NCBI GenBank assembly: GCA_004377275.1
Contig: SOIC01000075.1
Span: forward strand, 1 to 13,812
Reading direction: 5' to 3'
Origin: Dehalococcoidia bacterium
Lineage (GTDB): Bacteria > Chloroflexota > Dehalococcoidia > E44-bin15
Length of the DNA stretch: 13,812 nucleotides
In this document: piece by piece, positions 5,513 through 11,148 of the stretch
How the letters are laid out: each line of letters starts with the position of its first letter
How positions within the stretch are numbered: position 1 is the first letter of the stretch
Made by a program: the position numbers and the translations under genes
The notes under the pieces: model-generated
Told to the model about the DNA's origin: nothing
Seen by the model: the letters and a program-made list of their open reading frames with translations, nothing else
Databases searched by the model: none

Positions 5513-6466
5513 TTAGCCCGGAGCATCCTCTTTTCTCAAGCTGGTAAGCAGCGCCCCGATAAATGCCCTGTGTCCCCTGAGGAACTCCTCGGCACTCATT
5601 TCCCTTCTCCCCTCAAGCTGCACCCTGAGCAGCCTGAGTATCCCGCCCCCGCTTTGCACCCCAACCTCCCCCCTACCAAGAGAGACCACCCTCCCTGGCT
5701 CACCTCGCTCCCCACGCAGGGGGACCGCCTCCACTATCTTGAGCATCTTCCCCTGCCACGTGGTATAGCAGCCGGGCCAGGGGTAAAAGGCGCGCACCCG
5801 GCGCCATATCTGAGGCGCGGGGATCTGCCAATCGATCTCACCCTCCTCCTTGGATAGAAGCTTGGTATAGGTGGCTTCCTCCTTCCTTTGCGGTTGGGGG
5901 GTAAGCAAGTGGGAAAGCCAGCGGGGCAGCGTTTCCTCTAAAAGCTGGGCTGCGATTTGGGCGAGCTTCCTGATAAGGGAATCAGTGGTATCCTGGGGCG
6001 CGATGGCCACCCTCCGCTGGGCGAGGATCGGGCCGCTGTCAATGCCCTCATCCAGGAGCATGATGGAGGCCCCGGTCCAGTCATCGCCGGCGAGGATCGC
6101 CGCTGGGATCGGGGTAGGCCCACGATGCCTAGGGAGTAGAGAGGGGTGAAGGTTGATGCAGCCGAAGGGCGGGATAGTTAGCACCTGAGGAGGCAGGATC
6201 TGGCCAAAGGCCACCACCACAATCACATCGGGGCTGAGCTGAGCCAAAGATGCGATGGCGCCAGCCTCAGCAAAGCTTTCCACCTGACGCACCTCAAGTC
6301 CATGCTCCAGAGCCGCCCGCTTCACCGGAGGGAAAGTAGGCACTCGCCCCCGCCCCGCAGGCTTATCCGGCTGAGTGTAGACAGCCACCACCTGGTGCTC
6401 GCCGAGGATAAGCCGCTCCAGGGCAGGCACGGCGAATTCGGGAACGCCCATAAAAACGATGCGCAT
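5513..6466 (-). CDS. fmt: Methionyl-tRNA formyltransferase
   Basis: Transfers the formyl group of 10-formyltetrahydrofolate to Met-tRNA-fMet for translation initiation. The 317-residue length is normal. The N-terminal Rossmann-like domain starts MRIVFMGVPEFAVPALERL. The catalytic triad of the family is present: N105 and H107 in INLHPSLLPRHRG and D143 in DEGIDSGPIL. The formyl-binding loop SLLPRHRG is near the usual SLLPRYRG form. The C-terminal tRNA-binding barrel covers about 205-305 (EEGEIDWQIPAPQIWRRVRAF, WQGKMLKI). No Shine-Dalgarno precedes the ATG, and a promoter at 6479-6507 implies a leader of only about six bases. Neither def nor priA, common partners, is adjacent. Confidence 0.95.
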   Translation of the reverse strand: MRIVFMGVPEFAVPALERLILGEHQVVAVYTQPDKPAGRGRVPTFPPVKRAALEHGLEVRQVESFAEAGAIASLAQLSPDVIVVVAFGQILPPQVLTIPPFGCINLHPSLLPRHRGPTPIPAAILAGDDWTGASIMLLDEGIDSGPILAQRRVAIAPQDTTDSLIRKLAQIAAQLLEETLPRWLSHLLTPQPQRKEEATYTKLLSKEEGEIDWQIPAPQIWRRVRAFYPWPGCYTTWQGKMLKIVEAVPLRGERGEPGRVVSLGRGEVGVQSGGGILRLLRVQLEGRREMSAEEFLRGHRAFIGALLTSLRKEDAPG

Positions 6467-6478
6467 CGTACCAGAGAC

Positions 6479-6507
6479 ATTCTATCACGCAATCAACTAT
6501 CGGGCAA
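6479..6507 (-). promoter_or_regulatory. Probable promoter of fmt (very short leader)
   Basis: Minus strand: TTGCCC (6502-6507, 4 of 6), a 17-base spacer and TAGAAT (6479-6484, 5 of 6). The expected start near 6472 leaves about six bases before the fmt ATG, consistent with the lack of a ribosome binding site. Confidence 0.5.
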
Positions 6508-6524
6508 AAAATCATTTAAAAATT

Positions 6525-6544
6525 GGTGCAAAACTGGTGCAAAA
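6525..6544 (-). promoter_or_regulatory. Two DnaA-box-like sites upstream of dnaA
   Basis: TTTTGCACC occurs twice on the minus strand (6525-6533 and 6536-6544), spaced 11 bases apart so both face the same side of the helix. The same nonamer recurs at 8159-8167 behind dnaA, alongside closer matches to the TTATNCACA consensus. The pair lies between the fmt -35 and the dnaA -35, a position suited to autoregulation by DnaA. The binding-site identity is inferred. Confidence 0.5.
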
Positions 6545-6549
6545 ACCTA

Positions 6550-6578
6550 TTGACCCAGGGCTTGGTTTTTGGTATTGT
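6550..6578 (+). promoter_or_regulatory. Possible promoter of dnaA
   Basis: TTGACC (6550-6555, 5 of 6), a 17-base spacer and TATTGT (6573-6578, 4 of 6). It begins five bases after the DnaA-box-like pair. The implied leader of roughly 175 bases contains the 35-bp palindromic repeat. Confidence 0.45.
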
Positions 6579-6655
6579 TCCTGCGCATCCCCTGATAACC
6601 CTGATCGAAATCTCTGAGCCTCCTGCTAACCTATATATCAGGGTGCTCCCGAACC

Positions 6656-6690
6656 AGGCCGAAGTGTCGGCCGACCTGTCGGCCTCGGGG
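6656..6690. repeat. 35-bp palindromic repeat, copy 2 (dnaA leader)
   Basis: Identical over 35 bases to 755-789. Nested palindrome with outer arms AGGCCGA and TCGGCCT around GTCGGCCGAC. It is in the untranslated leader of dnaA, 72 bases before the chosen start. Flanking bases differ from copy 1, so the match is confined to the element. Confidence 0.85.
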
Positions 6691-6761
6691 ACACCACTGA
6701 CCTTGTGATTACGAAGGGCGTTTCTATCTTAAACCACTACTGAATGAGGAGTGTGAAACAG

Positions 6762-8114
6762 ATGCTGGTTAAGGAGTCAGCTAAAGAAATCTGGGAGGCA
6801 GTGCTTGGGGAGCTTCAGTTACAACTCACGAGGACAAATTACGACACCTGGCTAAGAGACACCGTCGGCTTGGGTTATCAGGAGAATCGGTTTGTGGTTG
6901 GTGTGCCGTCCCCTTTTGCTATCGAATGGCTGGAGAAGCGGCTGAGCTCGCTGATTAAGAAAACCCTTATCGGCATCATCGGGGATGAGGTCAATGTCCG
7001 TTTTCAAATTCAAGAGCAAAGCCCTACAGCGAGGTCCAAAGGGAACAATAAATCCCTGGCTAGTACAAACTACCGGAAAACAGGTTCCAATAACTTTAAT
7101 CCCAAGTATACCTTTGACTCTTTTATCATAGGAAATTGCAATCGTCTCGCCCATGCCGCTGCCCTAGGGGTCGCGGAGAAGCCGGGCCATGTCTACAACC
7201 CGCTATTTATTTACGGCGGTGTCGGGCTGGGAAAGACACACCTCCTGCACGCTATAGGACGCTTCGTTTATCAAACCAGGCTCCGCGTGCTCTATGTAAG
7301 CACGGAGCAGTTTACTAACGAGTTTATAAAGGCGATCCGAGAGCGGAAGACCGAGGAATTCCGCCAAAAGTATCGCAGTGTGGATGTCTTATTAATAGAT
7401 GATATCCACTTTATTATCGGGAAGGAGCAGACGCAGGAGGGCTTCTTCCACACCTTTAACGACCTCCACAATGCCAACCGCCAGATTGTGATCACCAGCG
7501 ATCGACCCCCCAAATCCATGCCCCTACTTGAGGACCGATTGCGCTCCCGTTTCGGATGGGGGCTCGTTGCCGACGTCCAGCCCCCCGCCCTGGAGACTCG
7601 CCTGGCCATTCTTCAAGCGAAGGCTGAGGAGAATAGGATATCAGTGCCCCGGGAGGTGCTGGACCTCATCGCTCGCAAGGTACAGAAGAGCATTCGCGAG
7701 CTTGAGGGGTCACTCAATCGCGTGGTGGCCTTCTCCAGGCTTACCAAGACTCCCCTCACCCTCGAACTGGCTGGCAAAGCGCTCGCCGAGTTCCCCGAGA
7801 CGGCGCCCCGCCGGGCGCTAACCCCGCCATTGATCATCGCTAATGTCGCCAAATATTTCGACCTGGAACCGGAGGCCCTGGCCGGGAAGCAACGGGATAA
7901 ACCGACTGCATTGGCGCGCCATGTCGCCGTCTACATCATCAGGGAGGAGACACAGTGCTCTTTCAACGAGATTGGTAGAGCGTTGGGTAATAGAGACCAC
8001 TCCGCCATTCTCCGCGGCTATGAAAAGATCGCCCTCGAGATCAATACCAGCCCTCAATTGCGTCGCGATGTCATCGAGCTCAGGGAGGAGCTCTACTCCA
8101 GAAGCGATGGCTAA
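6762..8114 (+). CDS. dnaA: Chromosomal replication initiator protein DnaA
   Basis: AAA+ ATPase that binds DnaA boxes and unwinds oriC. From ATG 6762 it has 450 residues, a normal length. Domain I covers about 1-85 (EIWEAVLGELQLQLTRTNYDTWL), followed by a short polar linker. The AAA+ domain III starts at YTFDSFIIGNCNRLAHAAAL, with Walker A GGVGLGKT (152-159), Walker B LLIDDIHF (from about 210), GKEQTQEGFFHTFN, sensor ITSDRPP and the arginine-finger stretch LEDRLRSRFGWGL. Domain IV ends with the box-binding helix-turn-helix QCSFNEIGRALGNRDHSAIL. ATG 6762 is preferred because GAGGAG lies ten bases upstream; ATG 6744 would add six residues and has no such site. dnaN does not follow; obgE does, after a candidate origin. 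Confidence 0.97.
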   Translation: MLVKESAKEIWEAVLGELQLQLTRTNYDTWLRDTVGLGYQENRFVVGVPSPFAIEWLEKRLSSLIKKTLIGIIGDEVNVRFQIQEQSPTARSKGNNKSLASTNYRKTGSNNFNPKYTFDSFIIGNCNRLAHAAALGVAEKPGHVYNPLFIYGGVGLGKTHLLHAIGRFVYQTRLRVLYVSTEQFTNEFIKAIRERKTEEFRQKYRSVDVLLIDDIHFIIGKEQTQEGFFHTFNDLHNANRQIVITSDRPPKSMPLLEDRLRSRFGWGLVADVQPPALETRLAILQAKAEENRISVPREVLDLIARKVQKSIRELEGSLNRVVAFSRLTKTPLTLELAGKALAEFPETAPRRALTPPLIIANVAKYFDLEPEALAGKQRDKPTALARHVAVYIIREETQCSFNEIGRALGNRDHSAILRGYEKIALEINTSPQLRRDVIELREELYSRSDG

Positions 8115-8420
8115 AGTCACTCTAATCATAATAAATTTGTGCAGAACTAGTACAAATCGGTGCAAAACTCTCTTGTAAGGTGCATAAGTTTCTGGCTTTT
8201 ATGTTAATCTCCACCTTTGGAAAACAGTGACTTCTTTTTATGCACACAAATCCCCATTATCATCACAATCCCTGCATTAGGCTTGCACCTTGTTCGACCG
8301 CTCAGCACTATCCAATTACATCAATTGCGCACTTCTTCACATCCCTTATTATATATTGTTATTTAATACTTATTTCACAGTTTATATAATAGTAATATAA
8401 TAAGGTAATGGTGAGAGACG
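8115..8420. other. Candidate replication origin (oriC) between dnaA and obgE
   Basis: A 306-base gap with no gene. On the minus strand it holds TTCTGCACA (8138-8146), TTTTGCACC (8159-8167) and TTATGCACC (8179-8187). On the plus strand it holds TTATGCACA (8238-8246), an exact match to the TTATNCACA DnaA-box consensus. It ends in a very AT-rich stretch, 8341-8403, with 9 G/C in 63 bases by hand count, which could be the unwinding element. The stretch 8387-8398 reads TAA TAG TAA TAT, reminiscent of DnaA-trios. Position beside dnaA is typical. Part of the AT-richness may simply be the obgE promoter. No experimental or skew evidence is available here. Confidence 0.6.
8374..8401 (+). promoter_or_regulatory. 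Probable promoter of obgE
   Basis: TTCACA (8374-8379, 5 of 6), a 16-base spacer and a perfect TATAAT (8396-8401). The expected start near 8408 leaves a 13-base leader carrying GGTGA (8410-8414) ahead of the TTG start. It is embedded in the AT-rich end of the candidate origin. The gyrB promoter uses the same -35 hexamer. Confidence 0.6.
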
Positions 8421-9680
8421 TTGATTGATAGAGTTAAAATTGATGTTAAGGCAGGTGATGGGGGTAGGGGGGTTATTAGCTTTCGACGGGAGAAGTTTGT
8501 TCCCTTTGGTGGTCCAGACGGCGGCGACGGTGGCCATGGAGGAAGCATTTTTATCCTCGCAGATAGGAGCATGACTACTCTGCTCAAATACTATCAAGGA
8601 AAGAGGCGTTTTACCGCGGATGAGGGTATAAAGGGCGCCCGTAAGAAGATGCACGGTAAAAATGGCAGTGACCTCACTATCATGGTTCCACCAGGTACGC
8701 TTATTTTCAAGGAAATCGATGATGGAACGGAGTTACTTGCTGATCTCACCGCGGAGGGGCAAAAGGTTATAGTAGCGCGGGGCGGTAGTGGCGGCTATGG
8801 AAATGCTCGCTTTGCCACTCCTGTCAATCAGGCGCCACGAATGGCCGAAAAAGGTGTGGCTGGGGAGGAGGCCACACTGCTCCTCGAACTGAAGCTGATC
8901 GCCGATGTCGGGATCATTGGCTGCCCCAGTGTGGGCAAGTCCACCCTCCTCGCGGCAGCATCGGCGGCACGGCCGAAGATCGCTGACTACCCCTTTACTA
9001 CCAAGGAGCCCATTTTAGGGGTGGTGGCGGTAGGCCAGCGCTCCTTTGTGCTTGCCGAGATCCCGGGGCTCATTGAGGGGGCTCACCTTGGCATGGGCCT
9101 GGGGCATGATTTCCTGCGTCACGCCGAGCGCACTAGGGTGCTTATTCACCTGCTTGACGGCAGTTCAGCGAGCCCCATTTCCGATATGAAGCAGGTGAAT
9201 AATGAGCTAGCCTTGTTCAATCCCGTGCTCGCGGCGAAGGCGCAGCTCGTGGTGGTGAACAAGATCGATCTGCCCGAGGTCCGGGCGCGCATCTCTGAGC
9301 TCGAAAAGGAGCTTGCTCAGGATGAGGCGCCTCTCTTTTTTACCTCCGCGGCTACAACCGAAGGCGTCCCCCAGTTGATGGCGAAGGTATGTGAGCTGCT
9401 CGATAGCGTTGCCACGCCGCAGCAAGCCGAGGTGCTAACGGTATTTCGTCCCCAGCCCAAAAAGGAGAGGGTGGTTGTTTCTATTGAGGGGGACATCTTT
9501 GTGGTCTCGTCCCCCAGGGCGGAAAAGCTGTTAGCTAGGATGGACCTGGAAAACCCTGAGGCTCGCACCTATATTAGGCAGCAATTCGCCAGGATGGGGG
9601 TAGCCAGCGCCCTGAAAAAGGCTGGGATGAAACCGGGAGACACGGTGCGGTTTGGTAAGGTACAGATGTTATGGGAGTGA
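8421..9680 (+). CDS. obgE: Obg/CgtA GTPase
   Basis: Large-subunit assembly GTPase of the Obg family, linked to ribosome maturation and the stringent response. It has 419 residues. The glycine-rich Obg fold covers 1-158 (VKAGDGGRGVISFRREKFVP, GGPDGGDGGHGG). The G domain follows, with G1 GCPSVGKS (167-174), switch I YPFTT, G3 EIPGLIEGAH (213-222), G4 NKIDLP and G5 SAAT. A C-terminal OCT domain covers about 345-419 (RVVVSIEGDIFVV, GVASALKKAGMKPGDTVRFG). The first G3 residue is Glu (GAG at 9057) where Asp is usual. The start is TTG: an in-frame stop lies nine bases upstream and GGTGA is six bases before it. nadD overlaps or directly follows. Confidence 0.95.
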   Translation: MIDRVKIDVKAGDGGRGVISFRREKFVPFGGPDGGDGGHGGSIFILADRSMTTLLKYYQGKRRFTADEGIKGARKKMHGKNGSDLTIMVPPGTLIFKEIDDGTELLADLTAEGQKVIVARGGSGGYGNARFATPVNQAPRMAEKGVAGEEATLLLELKLIADVGIIGCPSVGKSTLLAAASAARPKIADYPFTTKEPILGVVAVGQRSFVLAEIPGLIEGAHLGMGLGHDFLRHAERTRVLIHLLDGSSASPISDMKQVNNELALFNPVLAAKAQLVVVNKIDLPEVRARISELEKELAQDEAPLFFTSAATTEGVPQLMAKVCELLDSVATPQQAEVLTVFRPQPKKERVVVSIEGDIFVVSSPRAEKLLARMDLENPEARTYIRQQFARMGVASALKKAGMKPGDTVRFGKVQMLWE

Positions 9681-9688
9681 TTCTAAAA

Positions 9689-10294
9689 ATGCGGAAAATC
9701 GGCGTACTGGGTGGAACCTTCGACCCGGTTCACAACGGACACCTGATTATCGCTGAGGAGGCTAGGCTTAGGCTGGGGCTTTCTCAGGTAATATTTGTCC
9801 CCGCCGGCGAGCCCTGGCTCAAAACGCATCGTAACATCGCCCCTGGGGAGCATCGCCTGGAGATGATCAAACTAGCTATCGCCCCCAACCATCACTTCAG
9901 CGTCTCAACAGTGGATCTTGAAAGGGTGGGGCCATCCTATACGGTGCACACCCTTCCCGCTCTCAGGCGTGAGCTTGGTGAGGAGGCAGATTTTTACTTC
10001 ATCCTTGGCGTGGATGCCTTAGCAGGGCTTCCCTCATGGAAGGAGCCCGAGGGAGTGGTGGAAGCGTGTAAGCTGGTGGCAGCGAGGCGTCCCGGATCGG
10101 GTGCTTTAGATTTGGAGTCACTAGAGAGAAGCATCCCCGGCTTATCAAGCAGCATAATGCTCCTCGACAACACACTGATGGATATAAGCTCCACCGCCAT
10201 CAGGGAGCGGATGGCCCGGGGCCTTCCCGTATCAGACCTCGTCCCCGAGGCGGTGGCGCGTTATATCAAGGAAAAAGGGCTTTATTCGCACTGA
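9689..10294 (+). CDS. nadD: Nicotinate-nucleotide adenylyltransferase
   Basis: Adenylates nicotinate mononucleotide to deamido-NAD in NAD synthesis. From ATG 9689 it has 201 residues and begins MRKIGVLGGTFDPVHNGHL, carrying the nucleotidyltransferase motif GTFDPVHNGH. Further family marks are FVPAGEPWLKTH, the FILGVDALAGLPSW block and the C-terminal DISSTAIRERM (ISSTxIR). An earlier in-frame ATG at 9671 lies inside the obgE tail and would add six residues; 9689 fits the family and has GGGAGTGA upstream, formed by the last obgE codons. The two genes are surely co-transcribed and probably coupled, the common obgE-nadD pairing. Confidence 0.95.
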   Translation: MRKIGVLGGTFDPVHNGHLIIAEEARLRLGLSQVIFVPAGEPWLKTHRNIAPGEHRLEMIKLAIAPNHHFSVSTVDLERVGPSYTVHTLPALRRELGEEADFYFILGVDALAGLPSWKEPEGVVEACKLVAARRPGSGALDLESLERSIPGLSSSIMLLDNTLMDISSTAIRERMARGLPVSDLVPEAVARYIKEKGLYSH

Positions 10295-10371
10295 AACACG
10301 CCCATTGCCAGCGGTACAACCGATGAGGAAAATAGGGATGCATATACGTGAGTGAGAATCTGTGTACCCAA

Positions 10372-10507
10372 CTGTCATTGCGAGGACCCCTCCGCCTTGC
10401 GAGAGTCCGACTTATCGGACGATCTATCGGGGGACGAAGCAATCCCCAGGCATGATGGTGCAGGCATGTGTTGTGGAGATTGCCAAGCCTTCGGCTTGCA
10501 ATGACAG
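10372..10507. repeat. Palindromic intergenic element with near-perfect terminal inverted repeats
   Basis: The ends are CTGTCATTGCGAG (10372-10384) and CTTGCAATGACAG (10495-10507), which match as inverted repeats at 12 of 13 bases. Inside are GAAGCAATCCCC and GGAGATTGCC, a second loosely inverted pair, and short palindromes such as TCCGACTTATCGGA. There is no transposase or open frame, so it looks like a small non-autonomous (MITE-like) element. Similar TGTCATTGCGAG palindromes are, from memory, scattered through many bacterial genomes. It fills most of the gap between nadD and pyrE. The rest (10295-10371 and 10508-10553) shows only a TACAAT (10529-10534) without a clear -35. Confidence 0.75.
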
Positions 10508-10568
10508 AGAACGTCGCTTCCTTTTCGTTACAATTGATTGAGGAAGGGCGAAAGGAAGGAGGTTTGAA

Positions 10569-11129
10569 TTGACTCTGGAGCAACGTAAAAGGTTTTTAGA
10601 GCTGGTGAAGGAGCGGGCACTACTGCGCGGCGATTTCACCCTCGCCTCGGGAGCGAAAAGTTCTTACTTCTTTGACCTTAAGATGGTAACCCTTTCCCCG
10701 GAAGGAGCCTACCTTATCGGCAAGCTGGTTTTTGAGATATTGAGAGAGAGCGGCGTTGATGCTGTTGGCGGGTTAACCCTGGGCTCTGACCCCATTGTGA
10801 CGGCAGTCGCTATCGTTAGCCATCTTGAAGGGAAGCCCATCCCTGCCTTCATTGTGAGAGGAGAGCTGAAAGAGCATGGCACGCAGAAGGCTATCGAGGG
10901 CAGTCTACCGCCAAAGGGTTCCAAAGTAGCCATAGTGGAGGATGTGATTACTAAAGGGGGCGCCACCCTCAAGGCGATAGAGGCGGTGGAGGCCGCCGGC
11001 TGCCGGGTGGTCAAGGTGGTAGCGCTTTTGGACCGCCACCAGGGCGGCAGCGATGAGCTACGCAAGCGGGGATATGATTTCACCTCCCTCCTGCACGCAG
11101 ACGCAGAGGGGGAGGTTAGGACTAACTAA
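10569..11129 (+). CDS. pyrE: Orotate phosphoribosyltransferase
   Basis: Converts orotate and PRPP to orotidine monophosphate in pyrimidine synthesis. The 186 residues show the type I phosphoribosyltransferase plan: GDFTLASGAKSSYFFDLK near the N-terminus, GGLTLGSDPIVTAVA, the flexible loop region with RGELKEHGTQKAIEG, and the PRPP-binding motif VAIVEDVITKGGATLKAIE. The start is TTG at 10569, six bases after a strong GGAAGGAGG. Upstream lies a palindromic element and no clear promoter, so it may be read from nadD or from a promoter I cannot define. It ends 19 bases from the convergent gyrB stop, with no terminator visible between them. Confidence 0.95.
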   Translation: MTLEQRKRFLELVKERALLRGDFTLASGAKSSYFFDLKMVTLSPEGAYLIGKLVFEILRESGVDAVGGLTLGSDPIVTAVAIVSHLEGKPIPAFIVRGELKEHGTQKAIEGSLPPKGSKVAIVEDVITKGGATLKAIEAVEAAGCRVVKVVALLDRHQGGSDELRKRGYDFTSLLHADAEGEVRTN

Positions 11130-11148
11130 TAATGAATAGGTAATCCCC

